This document shows positions 1-8,830 of a stretch of 64,000 nt of DNA, piece after piece. The stretch comes from Streptomyces sp. R302 (GTDB taxonomy: Bacteria > Actinomycetota > Actinomycetes > Streptomycetales > Streptomycetaceae). The notes under the pieces are model-generated. The model had not been told where the DNA came from. It saw only the letters and a list, made by a program, of their open reading frames with translations, and ran no database searches. The translations under genes were made by a program, and so were the position numbers. Every line of letters begins with the position of its first letter. Position 1 is the first letter of the stretch. Location of the stretch: NCBI RefSeq assembly GCF_012927245.1, contig NZ_JABBGE010000001.1, positions 310,001 to 374,000 of the forward strand, read 5' to 3'.

Positions 1-2
1 AC

Positions 3-401
3 AGCACCCCGACTACTGCCCTGCCGTCCGAGGCAGACCCCAGCATCCCGTGGCACCACATCTACTGGTCGGCCTTGGACTGGGACCGCTACGACATCCC
101 CACGCGCAGGGGGACCAACGACTTCGGCCTCAAGCACACCTGCTCGAAGCACAACATGTGCACGCAGAAGGCGATCAACGCGCCGTACAACGGCAAGGCC
201 GACCGTGTCCGAGGAAGCCGTGCCGAGTACGACGGCGTCATCACAAGCGGGGGAACCGTGCGGATGACCATCACCAGCGCCGCCGAGCGCGGTGAACGGG
301 GGCCCCATGGTCAGGACACGCCGGACGGTCGCCCCATCGGTACGGTCACCGCGTTCTGCCGTGGGCAGACCCTCTGCCCGGACTGGGTCAACCAGCTCTG
401 A
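3..401 (+). CDS. C-terminal part of an unknown protein, possible polymorphic-toxin tip
   Basis: The frame is open from the first bases of the window, so the N-terminus lies outside it. About 132 residues are visible. The visible part has a Gly-Thr-Asn-Asp-Phe-Gly-Leu-Lys-His stretch followed by Cys and His residues, then a Cys-rich end (FCRGQTLCPDWVNQL). A Phe-Gly-x-Lys-His motif with a second nearby His is common in secreted nuclease-type toxin tips, but I do not recognise the family. The next gene starts 45 bases downstream on the same strand and is a soluble acidic protein, as expected of an immunity partner. The toxin reading is inference; a plain hypothetical protein is equally possible. 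Confidence 0.5.
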   Translation, partial: STPTTALPSEADPSIPWHHIYWSALDWDRYDIPTRRGTNDFGLKHTCSKHNMCTQKAINAPYNGKADRVRGSRAEYDGVITSGGTVRMTITSAAERGERGPHGQDTPDGRPIGTVTAFCRGQTLCPDWVNQL

Positions 402-446
402 TCCACGCGGCGTCCACGCCGCCTGCCCGGAAGGGGACACGAGGCC

Positions 447-1115
447 ATGGAGCGCGACGCGGAAGCGGTTCTGCTGGCGCTGCGTCGGTTCATCGCCGCG
501 CCGATCCCCGGCACAGCCTGGCGCCTTCGCGCCTTCCTGCCTTCCTCCGGTCTCATCCGCGTCCGGCTGGAAGACGACACGCCCAGGACCGTACTGATCG
601 AACTGCCCCACCGCCCAGGAGCCGCGCCGGCGTCGCTCGGCTCCTGGTGGTACGTGGGAGCGCTGCGCGACGCGGCCCGCTGGGCGACCGACAGCACCGA
701 GGCGGGCGTACTGGACCTCGACACGCTGACGGCGGCCGCTGTCCTTCCCGTCGACGTGGAGGTCACCTCGGACGACGCCCTGGACTACGTGGTGGCCGAC
801 CTCGTCGGCGACCCGTACTGGCACGACCCCGCTGCCACCGTCGCCCCGGACCTCTACCGCCTTGTCGGCTTCGACACGCGGGACCGAGGGGTGGTCCGCC
901 TCTACCTCGCGTTGCCCGAGCGGGGCACGATCGGCATCGACGTCGGTACGACCGACTCCGAGTCCGGGGAAAGCCGCCCCGTGGGTTGGTGGGCCTCCAC
1001 CAAGCTCATCGCGCTCCTCAACCCCGACGCGCCGGAGAGTCTGGAGGCCCTGCGCGTCCCTGGTGCCATCGACTCCCACTGCGACGGCGTGTACGACGCG
1101 ACGGCTTGGGCCTGA
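447..1115 (+). CDS. Hypothetical soluble protein, possible immunity partner
   Basis: 222 residues starting at ATG, with a purine-rich ribosome site (GGAAGGGGACACGAGG) just upstream. The protein is acidic and tryptophan-rich (SWWYVGAL, VGWWAST) and has no signal peptide or membrane segment. A central stretch (DLVGDPYWHDPAATVAPDLYR) and an ending around SHCDGVYD look like a folded cytoplasmic protein. I do not recognise the family. It lies 45 bases after a partial gene that resembles a toxin tip, and polymorphic toxins are usually followed by a dedicated immunity gene; that is the only basis for the functional guess. Codon use is normal Streptomyces. Confidence 0.6.
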   Translation: MERDAEAVLLALRRFIAAPIPGTAWRLRAFLPSSGLIRVRLEDDTPRTVLIELPHRPGAAPASLGSWWYVGALRDAARWATDSTEAGVLDLDTLTAAAVLPVDVEVTSDDALDYVVADLVGDPYWHDPAATVAPDLYRLVGFDTRDRGVVRLYLALPERGTIGIDVGTTDSESGESRPVGWWASTKLIALLNPDAPESLEALRVPGAIDSHCDGVYDATAWA

Positions 1116-1357
1116 GGGCCAGTGCGACTCCCTGGCCTGGCGCTTCGCTGTCGGGGTGGCACGGGAACCCACGACCACTTCGTCCCGAACGAGGTCCGGT
1201 CGTGATCGACACCGGGCGGTCTGCTGTTTTGTGAACCTCAGCCGACCCCACGGCGGGGTGGCAGAAGTGCCAGGCTGGTCGCTAAGGGTGCGCGCTGTCT
1301 GCAGACCGGCACATAGCTCGTGCGACAGGGCCGCGGCGTCAGCCTCGTTCCCGGCCC

Positions 1358-2531
1358 TCAGTTCCGTAATCGCCCTCGCTGAGCTGATCGGTGACCGCCG
1401 CCTCGCTCCGCTTCAGCAGCAAGATCCGGTTGGCCCGTCGAGCCGAACCTGCCCATCTTGCGGCGGCGCTCCGTCACCTGCCATCGCTGACGTCGGTGTT
1501 CGAGGACGGCCTTCCACAACTCCAGACGATGGCGAGAATCCTTCGGCAACACGAAGCGGAGGACTCCAGTCCAGCGGAACTCCCATGAGTCCTCGCCCCC
1601 CCCAGAGCCGACGTACGGTACCGTGCCGGACCACTTCCGGTTCCTTCCGGCGTTCGACTCCGGGGCGCTCCAGAGGGTCCCAGGACAGACTGGTCGCCCA
1701 GTGGCCACGCCGGTCAACCAGGTTGTAACGGGAAACCAGACCTGCCAGCAGAGTGGTCGCTTCCCCCGAGATCGGGGGGACCGCTGCCAGTGCGCGGCGC
1801 TCGTGCGCGGTGGGATCGTTGTCCAACGTGAGATAGGGGCGCCGGGGCACGTGACTGCGCCTGTTGCCGCGCCGGCACCCGGCGGGGTCACCGGTGATGG
1901 TCAGCAGTGCACCGGTGGGCAGATGGCGCAGACAAACGGAGCGCCGCCCATGACACGTGTAGGTGGCCTCGTGCCGTAGTCCGGGGGACGCCGCGTGAGC
2001 CGGCCCCCTCGGTGGCCAGCAGCCGGGTGGCCACGTTCTCCGGGGCGCGCTCCGCCACCATCACCAACTGATCCCTGCGGGGCGACATCACCGGGTCGTA
2101 CGAGGCGACAACCGAGTAGTTCCACCTCGCCGTCGGACCGGTGTACACCTTGCCGTTGAAAAGCGCGAGCGCCAGTAGAGCCCGGAAAGCGCGCTGGTCG
2201 TCCGAGCAGTGATCCAGGCCCAGTCCGTGAGTGTCGCTGCTGATCGCTGATCGCTGATCGCTGATCGGGCGGCGGCTTTGCTCTCGCCGGTGTACTGGAC
2301 GCGGAGCCGGATCCGCTCCGCGGGCGCCATGGTGTGGACGGGCAGCCCGCCCAGCTCGTGCGCGGCGGTCAACCGTGCCTGTCGGAAGGGGATGGCGTCC
2401 CCGGACTCGCGTCGGATACGGCGTGCGAGTCCGGCGACATCCCTGTCGAGCGTCATGTCCGGCTCCCGGTGGGCGTGCCTCAGTGCTTCCGCCCACTGCG
2501 CCCCATAGGAGGAACAACAGTTTTCGATCAC
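1358..2531 (-). pseudogene. Frameshifted gene of unknown function
   Basis: Reading the minus strand from a GTG at 2531, a protein-like frame (MIENCCSSYG..., then AHELGGLPVHTMAP) runs into a 7-bp tandem repeat at 2241-2268. Protein-like sequence then continues in another frame (ALFNGKVYTGPTARWNYS, RRDQLVMVAERAPENVATRL). Near 1980 it moves to a third frame (CLRHLPTGALLTITGDPAG, LTLDNDPTAHERRALAAVPP). At a run of eight C near 1596-1603 it shifts again (EDSWEFRWTGVLRFVLPKD) and stops at 1358. Joined together the pieces would make a protein of roughly 390 residues. I do not recognise it. The smooth switch between frames indicates one ancestral gene with about three frameshifts rather than several small genes. 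Confidence 0.55.
2241..2268. repeat. 7-bp tandem repeat, four units
   Basis: TGATCGC is repeated three times and followed by TGATCGG. The unit is not a multiple of three, so each copy gained or lost shifts the frame of the minus-strand pseudogene that spans it. The reading frame does change at this point. Confidence 0.85.
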
Positions 2532-2669
2532 GCGCGCCCGACGGCACTTTGCGCCCTCGACCCTGGGTAGTTACGGGAGGAACCCAGGTCCGACGTAACG
2601 GCGAGCGTGGTCGCCTGACCGAAGCGTGGCGTCTTGAGTGCGCGCACGGGACGAGGGCGCGCACGGACG

Positions 2670-2699
2670 AGGGTGTGCTCCGCTTGCGGAGCACACCCT
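2670..2699. terminator. 13-bp perfect hairpin
   Basis: AGGGTGTGCTCCG (2670-2682) and its exact reverse complement (2687-2699) are separated by CTTG. No T-run follows on either strand, so this is either an actinomycete-type terminator without a U-tract or a mobile-element scar. It stands alone in a 540-bp stretch with no convincing gene. Confidence 0.5.
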
Positions 2700-3070
2700 G
2701 ACCGCCTTTCAGCGCAACCAGCTCGCTGCTCCCATGACACTGGCCGTCACCGCGCTGGCGAAAGCAGGCAACTTGAGCGGTGCGCGATCAAGCGCGCAAC
2801 GGGCAAGGGGCCGCAACGGAGCTCGACGATGGGCGACGACGGTGCCTTCGACGCCGATCTGTCCCGAGACCTTCACGCAAGACCCTCGGACACGAAGCCC
2901 TGTGGGACTCGAACCTCCAATCAACGGAACCCAGAAAGACCACGTCATGGTGGCGCGTCCCCTCGGCAAGGCCGGCGCATCCGCTCACGCGTCGCTCACC
3001 GAACGGGCCCTTCGGGCAGTCGTCCAGGGGTTCCGACAGCGAGGCCGCGCCCCGACCGGCCCCCTCTGAC
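2700..3070. other. Gene-poor stretch
   Basis: Open frames are present but their translations are arginine- and serine-rich with no family resemblance and no good ribosome site, so I call no gene. At 2903-2917 the bases resemble the reverse complement of a tRNA T-arm (GGACTCGAACC), but the T-stem does not pair and no tRNA body surrounds it. It could be a worn att-site fragment. Confidence 0.4.
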
Positions 3071-3250
3071 CTACTTGCGGTTGCGGGATGAACGGCCAGT
3101 CCAGACGGCGTACAAGCCGCCGAGAGCCGATGCGAGAACCGACATCCCCTCGGCGTCGACCGACCGACTCATGATGAGCACTACACCGACCGCGAGAACG
3201 CCGATGAACGCTGCGGCGTCAGCGCTGAGTTGCGTAGGCTGGGTGGGCAT
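3071..3250 (-). CDS. Small one/two-helix membrane protein
   Basis: 59 residues. I chose the ATG at 3250 because a clear GGAGGAAC ribosome site sits just upstream; a longer frame to 3367 lacks one. The protein has a short polar N-terminus (MPTQPTQLSADAA), a hydrophobic stretch of about 15 residues (FIGVLAVGVVLIM), a polar turn, a second weaker hydrophobic stretch (MSVLASALGGLYAVW) and a basic tail (TGRSSRNRK). The size and layout resemble holin-like or plasmid-borne small membrane proteins, but nothing defines the function. It lies divergently beside the DNA-binding-like gene at 3483, in the accessory part of the window. Confidence 0.6.
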   Translation of the reverse strand: MPTQPTQLSADAAAFIGVLAVGVVLIMSRSVDAEGMSVLASALGGLYAVWTGRSSRNRK

Positions 3251-3386
3251 CAGTGTTCCTCCAGAACGCTGTGGTTGGGCGCGAGGGCGGTGGATGCTTG
3301 GCGGCGCTGCCGTCCTCGCCTCCGAGCACCGGGCGGTGCTCGCTGGGAACCATTCTGAGCGGCCCATCGGAGGACAGGCATGGAGA

Positions 3387-3464
3387 GCGATGACGCCTTG
3401 GTCCGACCTATCCGCGCGCGTGCGCCCGCGCGGAGCGACATGGGTCGGACCAAGACGTCATCGT
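3387..3464. repeat. Large imperfect inverted repeat upstream of the 3483 gene
   Basis: Left arm 3387-3410 and right arm 3441-3464 match as reverse complements at about 21 of 24 positions. Inside the loop lies a second GC-only palindrome (CCGCGCGCG...CCCGCGCGG, 3412-3434). The structure ends 19 bases before the start of the next gene. It could be an operator, a replication or transfer origin, or a recombination site. Confidence 0.6.
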
Positions 3465-3482
3465 CTGCGATAGGGGGCGACT

Positions 3483-4538
3483 TTGACGGGGACGACGCAG
3501 AATCAGCAGAGGGCCAGGAAGCGCGCCGAGACGCTCAGAGTCCTCGTCCGGGAGCGGGGGCTCCCAGAGGTTCTCGCTGCGACGAAGAGGCTGTGGTCCA
3601 ACGGCCACGCACCCGACGAGATTCGCATTCGAACCCTTTATGTTCGCAATCCTAAGATTCCGGACGTTGACCTTTGGGCCCCGATTCCCGTCCCTGCGCA
3701 GCTCGGATTCGGACCCGAAGCAGACGAACGCAAGCGCCCTGCGTCCCACATAATTCCCCCCATGGCGCGCCTTATTGTGTCGCAAGGAGTGGCGCTTCAG
3801 TTTCATTTGACTGCACTATTTGTCGCACACTGTCAATCCCGCCCGGGTCGGGCGTGGGACAACCAGATTCCCCTCGGTAGGCGCACTCCTGATTCGGTGA
3901 ATTGGTTGGACCTCGTGACTGTTTCTGCCAAATCCAGCGGGAGTTCCGCCCAGGCATCGGCCTATACGCGAAATAAACTCCGCCAGTTCCGATCGGCTCT
4001 CGGTCTACTGGCCCGGAATCATGTTGTCGACCTGGGAAAGCTCAGGTCGGTGAATAGGTACGAAGGGTTCCGGCTCCTGTCGGAGGATGCCAGTAGCTCA
4101 TCGGCGGGCGCAGTCGAGTATCGCGTCCCCCGTGGCGACGAAGACACTCTGAACATTCCCTTTCAGTTCTTCACGAGGGGGTGGGTGCATGCGCTGACGA
4201 AGAGTGAGATCGCTGCTTTCTTGATGTGCCTCCAGATGGCCTCCGAAGAGGAGTATCGATCCATTTCATGGAAGGAGCGGGCCGGCCTTTTCGGGCTGTC
4301 GCGCGACGTGTATGACGCCATGCAGGCCCTTGAGGCATACCGACTTATCAACATCATGAGGCCAAGGGGTCGCAGAGAGGACGGTACTTGGCGTGGATTC
4401 AGCAGCGGCGGCCAACCCTTCTCAAACAAGATTCGCCTGAACCTCCGCGGCCTATGGAGACCCGCTCACGAAGTTGTCGAGGCAGCGGTGATGAAGACTG
4501 CTGTCCTAGGTAAGTGGTCCAGACCCCTCGGTGGGTGA
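3483..4538 (+). CDS. Hypothetical DNA-binding-like protein (possible plasmid Rep-type winged helix)
   Basis: 351 residues from a TTG start, preceded by an AGGGGGCGAC ribosome-like site. The N-terminus is basic (QQRARKRAETLRVLVRERG). The region from about residue 230 to 330 reads like a winged-helix domain: a helix (LTKSEIAAFLMCLQMA), a second (SWKERAGLFGLSRDVYDAM), a recognition-like helix (QALEAYRLINIMRP) and a basic wing (RGRREDGTWRGF). Such domains occur in replication initiators of actinomycete plasmids and integrative elements. No catalytic motif is visible. Codon use is less GC-rich than in the neighbours (many A/T third positions between 3600 and 4450), which suggests recent transfer. 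Function is inferred only from fold-like features. Confidence 0.6.
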   Translation: MTGTTQNQQRARKRAETLRVLVRERGLPEVLAATKRLWSNGHAPDEIRIRTLYVRNPKIPDVDLWAPIPVPAQLGFGPEADERKRPASHIIPPMARLIVSQGVALQFHLTALFVAHCQSRPGRAWDNQIPLGRRTPDSVNWLDLVTVSAKSSGSSAQASAYTRNKLRQFRSALGLLARNHVVDLGKLRSVNRYEGFRLLSEDASSSSAGAVEYRVPRGDEDTLNIPFQFFTRGWVHALTKSEIAAFLMCLQMASEEEYRSISWKERAGLFGLSRDVYDAMQALEAYRLINIMRPRGRREDGTWRGFSSGGQPFSNKIRLNLRGLWRPAHEVVEAAVMKTAVLGKWSRPLGG

Positions 4539-4627
4539 GCCAGGTGTATATACCGAGACGTTGAGGGCGGGCGTGCCTGCCCGCTCCGTCGCCGCCGTCC
4601 GCACCGCCGAGCAGTACCTGACGCACG

Positions 4628-5952
4628 TCAGCGCGAGCCCGTTCCCGTACCCGATCGCCGAGGCGCTCCGTCCGCCGGACGCGTACAAGGGACGACGTCG
4701 GCCGAGTCCTCGGTCCGGGCGAGCGTGGTCGCCAGCCGGGCGGCGTCGGAGGGAGTGGACTCTTCGGTGAGCAGATGTGAGGCCCCGCCGACCAAGCCTG
4801 AACCAGTGGTGCTGACCGCGGTGTTGAGCCAGCGGATCCGCTCCGGCTTCCGGTACAGGTATTCGAGGTGCTTCACAGCAACCCGGTGGGCGGAGGGCCG
4901 GACTTTTGCCCGGACCACGACTCGGCCCAGGGTCCCGGACAGCTCCTCCGGCCATCCGTGCTCATCGGCGATGACGACCAGGTACGAGCCGACGCGGCGC
5001 AGCGTCTCCGCGTGGGTCACCAGTGCCCCGGCGACCTGGTCGGCTTCTCCCAGCCATTGATCTCCGCGGCGGCGTCCAACAGGTAGCCGGTGCCGGGCTG
5101 TTTCGGCAGCGAGGAGATGTCCGGGGCTTCGGGCTTGTCCCCGTCAGGACGGATCTCCGCGAGCGCCAGCGGCGCTCCGCCGCCGGTCCGCTCGGCCTGG
5201 GACACCTCCCACAGCGCCCGGATCCCAGCGGTTCGCTTGCCGTAACCGGACGGCCCGGCGATCACCGCGAGCGCGGGTCCGTCCGAGGCGAGAAGGCTGA
5301 CGGCATCAGCTGCAGTCGTCACGGCTCCTTCCCCGAGTCCCATGCTCACCCATGCGCGGCGCACTACATCGAGCTCGGCCTCGGGGATGTCGTCCACGGG
5401 CAGCGGCGGTGTCCCGGTCAGATTCACATCACGGCCCGCGATGATGATCTGCGACCGGTCGACGCTGTGCACGTCGACGCTCATACCCGTGTGCTCCGCA
5501 GGCTCTGCAGCGCCCGCAGGAGCTGGTGGTGCCAGCGGTGGTACGGGGTCGGGCGTGCTCTGGTCGCTCACTTCTCGTCCTTCGGGGGCCCGGTAGGTGA
5601 AATTGCCGGCCTTGACGTCGTGGCCGGCGATGAGCACCTGGCTGCCCTTGGTGTGGTGCACGGTCACCCGGGTCCCCGCCCCGGCGCCGGACTCCTCCGA
5701 CCGGTTCACCAGGGCCTGGAGCTCCGGCGCCGCCTCCGGGTGCTTCTGCAGAAACGCGGCCAGCTGGATCAGCAGCTGCTGCTGCAGCGGCTGCGTCACG
5801 GAGTCCCGCTCGACCTCCGGGCTCTCCAGCAGACGTGCCCGCGCGGCGTCGACCAGACGGAGCTCCTCTTCCACGTTCTCCTCACCACCGAGACCGAAGA
5901 AGCGTTTGACAGCCTGACGCGCCCGTAGCCAGCTGCACAACATCGAGCGCAT
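4628..5952 (-). pseudogene. P-loop NTPase gene broken by a frameshift
   Basis: From ATG at 5952 the first frame runs 311 residues to a stop at 5017. It contains an acidic helical N-terminus, two similar beta-strand repeats (SQVLIAGHDV near residue 105 and SQIIIAGRDV near 167) and a Walker A motif (AGPSGYGKRT). Near 5048 the protein-like sequence jumps frame: EINGW is followed in the next frame by EADQVAGALVTHAETLRRVG and a Walker-B-like strand (SYLVVIADEHGW), running on to 4628. One inserted or lost base repairs the gene to about 430 residues. The order of repeats, Walker A and Walker B resembles STAND/NACHT-like NTPases, but no effector domain is evident. The C-terminus beyond about 4700 is uncertain and may hold another shift. 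Confidence 0.6.
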
Positions 5953-6410
5953 CGCTCACGAGTAATTCCCCCATGAAGATGCGTGACGGTTTCGACAGCA
6001 CAGAGTGGAGAACTCGACAGAGCATGGCTTGGATCTGGGGATCCGCGAGATGCGGGGGCGGCCTTCCAATGGCGGATCTCGAGAGTCAGCCGCGCCGACT
6101 GGGTGTCAATCCACGCGAAAGAGGCGTGAAACCGGCGGGTCGATCAGAGGAGGAGGATGGGTTTCTGAGCTGAGAGGTTCGCCACGGAGAACGAATCTCC
6201 GTCCACCGTGATTATCTCAGGCTGTGGAAAAGGGGGCCTCGCTGCTGTCGCTCGGTGCGGTGAACGGCCTGGGGCAAGGAGGCCGCCGGCGGCACCGGGA
6301 GCGGTGGAAGGAGGCGTACGAGTAGAAGGCGAGGACGGCCGGAAAGACGATGGTGCGGGGGTAGGCGGAGTGGTCCGGGGCGGCCGCCCTGCGTCGGTAC
6401 CCTGGAGCGC
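5953..6410. other. Intergenic region before gltX
   Basis: 458 bases between the divergent NTPase pseudogene and the plus-strand glutamyl-tRNA synthetase. Open frames here have no family-like content. Two AGGAGG-like sites (around 6146) are not followed by a convincing gene. It presumably contains promoters for both flanking genes, but I see no clear operator. Confidence 0.4.
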
Positions 6411-7835
6411 ATGTCTACTGCCCCGGTTCGCGTTCGTTTCGCCCCGTCCCCGACCGGCATGTTCCATGTCGGTGGTGCACGGTCCGCTCTCTACAACTGG
6501 GCGGTGGCGCGACAGTCCGGCGGCACGTTCGTCCTGCGGATCGAGGACACCGACGCGGCCCGGAACCAGCCGGAGTGGATCGACGGGATCATCAACGCGC
6601 TCGCGGCGATCGGCATTCATGGCGAGGACGCGGCTTTCGAGGGGCCGTACTTCCAGTCGCACAACGCCGACCGGCACCGGAAAGCGGCTCAGCAGCTCTT
6701 CGCGGCCGGCCGGGCGTACTACTGCGACTGCACCCGGGAGCAGCTGAAGGAGCGCACGGGGTCGGATCACCTCGGGTACGACGGGTTCTGCCGGGAGCGG
6801 GGGCTGGCCTTCGAGGAGGGCCGGGCGCTGCGGTTCCGGACGCCGGACGAGGGCGAGACCGTCGTGGTCGACCTGATCCGCGGGGAGCCGGCGTTCCCGA
6901 ACAGCGCGATCGAGGACTTCGTGATCGCTCGCGGTGACGGGTCCCCGGTCTTCCTGATCGCCAACGTCGTCGACGACCTGGACGAGGGCATCACGCAGGT
7001 CATCCGCGGCGAGGAGCACCTGTCGAACACGCCGAAGCAGCAGCTGCTGTGGGAGGCGCTCGGTGCCAAGCCGCCGGTGTGGGCGCACCTGCCGGTGATC
7101 GTGAACGAGAAGCGGCAGAAGCTGTCCAAGCGCCGCGACAAGGTCGCGCTGGAGGACTACCTCGCCGAGGGCTTCCTGCCCGAGGCGATGGTGAACTACC
7201 TCATGCTCCTGGGCTGGGGTCCCGGCGACGACCGGGAGATCATGCCGTACGAGTCGCTGGAGCGGCTCTTCCGGATCGAGGATGTCAACACCGCGCCGGC
7301 CTTCTTCGACGTGAAGAAGCTGACGGCGTTCAACGGCGACTACATCCGCGCTCTCTCGCCGGAGCAGTTCGCCAACGCCTGCGCGCCGTGGCTCGTCGCC
7401 CCGTACGCGCCGTGGGCACCGGAGGCGTTCGACAAGGACCTCTTCGAGGTGGCGGCCCCGCTGGCCCAGACCCGACTGGCCCTGCTGTCGGAGATCACCA
7501 GCTACGTGGACTTCCTGTTCCTCGACGAGCCGGTCGAGGACGAGGCGTCGTGGAACAAGGCGATGAAGGCGGGCGCCGGCGACATCCTGTCCGACGCCCG
7601 TGCCGAGCTGGCCACCGTCGCGGAGTGGAAGGCGGACGGCCTGAAGGCCGTTCTGCTCGCCGTCGGTGAGAAGCATGGGCTGAAGCTGGGCAAGGCCCAG
7701 GCGCCCGTCCGGGTCGCGGTCACCGGTCGCACGATCGGACTCCCGCTGTTCGAGTCCATGGAGCTGCTCGGCCGGGACCGCGTGCTGGCCCGTCTGGACG
7801 CGGCGGCCAAGAAGCTGGCTGCCGCGCAGGCGTAG
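6411..7835 (+). CDS. gltX: Glutamyl-tRNA synthetase, apparent second copy
   Basis: 474 residues, class I aminoacyl-tRNA synthetase that charges tRNA-Glu in the cytoplasm. The HIGH-type signature is at residues 10-20 ([19 protein letters not shown]) and the KMSKS-type loop is KLSKRRDK near residue 242. A Cys-x-Cys...Cys zinc-knuckle-like cluster lies near residues 107-128 (CDCTREQ, FCRE). The C-terminal anticodon-binding part is full length and very close to the usual Streptomyces GluRS ([19 protein letters not shown]). The N-terminal half departs from the housekeeping enzyme I remember for the genus (for example HVGG for HVGL). It is intact although its neighbours on both sides are pseudogenes. 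I infer an acquired or duplicated gltX, perhaps with a resistance or biosynthetic origin. Confidence 0.9.
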   Translation: MSTAPVRVRFAPSPTGMFHVGGARSALYNWAVARQSGGTFVLRIEDTDAARNQPEWIDGIINALAAIGIHGEDAAFEGPYFQSHNADRHRKAAQQLFAAGRAYYCDCTREQLKERTGSDHLGYDGFCRERGLAFEEGRALRFRTPDEGETVVVDLIRGEPAFPNSAIEDFVIARGDGSPVFLIANVVDDLDEGITQVIRGEEHLSNTPKQQLLWEALGAKPPVWAHLPVIVNEKRQKLSKRRDKVALEDYLAEGFLPEAMVNYLMLLGWGPGDDREIMPYESLERLFRIEDVNTAPAFFDVKKLTAFNGDYIRALSPEQFANACAPWLVAPYAPWAPEAFDKDLFEVAAPLAQTRLALLSEITSYVDFLFLDEPVEDEASWNKAMKAGAGDILSDARAELATVAEWKADGLKAVLLAVGEKHGLKLGKAQAPVRVAVTGRTIGLPLFESMELLGRDRVLARLDAAAKKLAAAQA

Positions 7836-7842
7836 CCGTAGG

Positions 7843-8830
7843 TCAGGCGACCTTCGCGAGAAGGTCGCCCAGGCGTTGCCGAAGTCGTTCAGATCGAACC
7901 GAGCCAGGGCCTCGTACGCGGCCTTGGCCTCGGTCTGGCGCACCGCCGCGCGTTCCCGGACCTGCGCCGACAGGCGGCCGAGGTCCGGGGCCGGGTGGCC
8001 GGTCAGCGCGGCGAGGTCGCCCAGCCCGGCCACCGGGCGGACCAGGCAGGGCAGGCCGAGCAGCAGCGCCTCGGCCGCGCAGCGGCTCCAGCCCTCCCGC
8101 AGCTGAGGGAGGAAGACGCCGACGTCGCACGCGCACAGCAGCCGCAGATACTGCTCACGGTCGACGTCGTAGTGGGCACCGTCGAAGCCGATGGTGTTGC
8201 TGCCGCTGGTGACCACCCGTAGCCCGGGCGCGCCGGCCAGGGCCCGCCGAGACCTCCTCGGTTCCCTTTCAGTGCACGGCCTTGCCCGCGTGCACGCCGA
8301 TCACGTCCGGCGACAGACCGAACTCTGCGCGGCACTCGGTCCGGTCGAAGGCGCGGGCCCGCTCGACCCCCGTCATGTCGAAGGCGTTGTAGATCACCCG
8401 TACGTTGTCCACGCCTCGGGCCCGGAGGAAGTCGGCCCAGTACGGGGCGACGCAGACCACGGCGGCGCACTGGGGCAGCACGCGGAACAGGCGCTCCCAG
8501 AGCATGGCCTCGACCGGGGCGGAGTCGTGCTGCAGGGGCTCGTAGTGGTGGCAGGAGGAACACCGTGCGGGCCCGCATCTCGGGCTTGAAGAGCAGCAGG
8601 CTCAGGTCGTCCCACACGAAGGTGCCGGTGGTGCCGTCGAGAGCCCGGACGGTCGGGGCCAGGCGGGCGAGGTGGCGGAGCTTGCGCCAGCGGCGGACGT
8701 GGTAGGTGCGCTTGTGGTCCGGGACCGTGCGCCATTCCACGTCGTCGGCCGTCGCCTCGTGGAGCATCCGTAGGTAGACCCGGCCGCCGGTCCGACCGAC
8801 CGGCTCCATCGAGTAGACGATCCGCTTCAC
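7843..8830 (-). pseudogene. Glycosyltransferase (GT-B type), multiply frameshifted
   Basis: The start is GTG at 8830 with an AGGAGG site, overlapping the stop of the upstream HD gene by GTGA. The N-terminal frame (KRIVYSMEPVGRTGGRVYLR...FVWDDLSLLLFKPEMRARTV) shifts near 8560 into a second frame (VAPYWADFLRARGVDNVRVI, YNAFDMTGVERARAF, GLSPDVIGVHAGKAVH, stop at 8269). It then shifts again near 8250 and 8216 to a third (SGSNTIGFDGAHYDVDREQY, PQLREGWSRCAAEALLLGLP) and once more near 7867 to reach the stop at 7843 (GDLLAKVA). The order N-terminal Rossmann-like part, PYWADF/VIYNAFD linker and E-x7-E-like region (REGWSRCAAEALL) fits GT4-type glycosyltransferases. At least three frameshifts make it non-functional unless the sequence is wrong. 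Confidence 0.75.
7846..7869. terminator. Hairpin between gltX and the glycosyltransferase pseudogene
   Basis: GGCGACCTTC and its exact reverse complement flank GCGA. It lies 10 bases after the gltX stop and overlaps the last codons of the minus-strand pseudogene, so it could terminate transcription from both sides. Confidence 0.55.

Noticed and set aside
2903..2917. A tRNA gene on the minus strand
   Set aside because: Only a T-loop-like stretch is present; the T-stem does not pair and no anticodon or acceptor arm can be drawn.
2634..3473. Overlapping open frames in the 2.6-3.5 kb gap as genes
   Set aside because: No ribosome sites, no domain-like content, and frames run through hairpins and inverted repeats.
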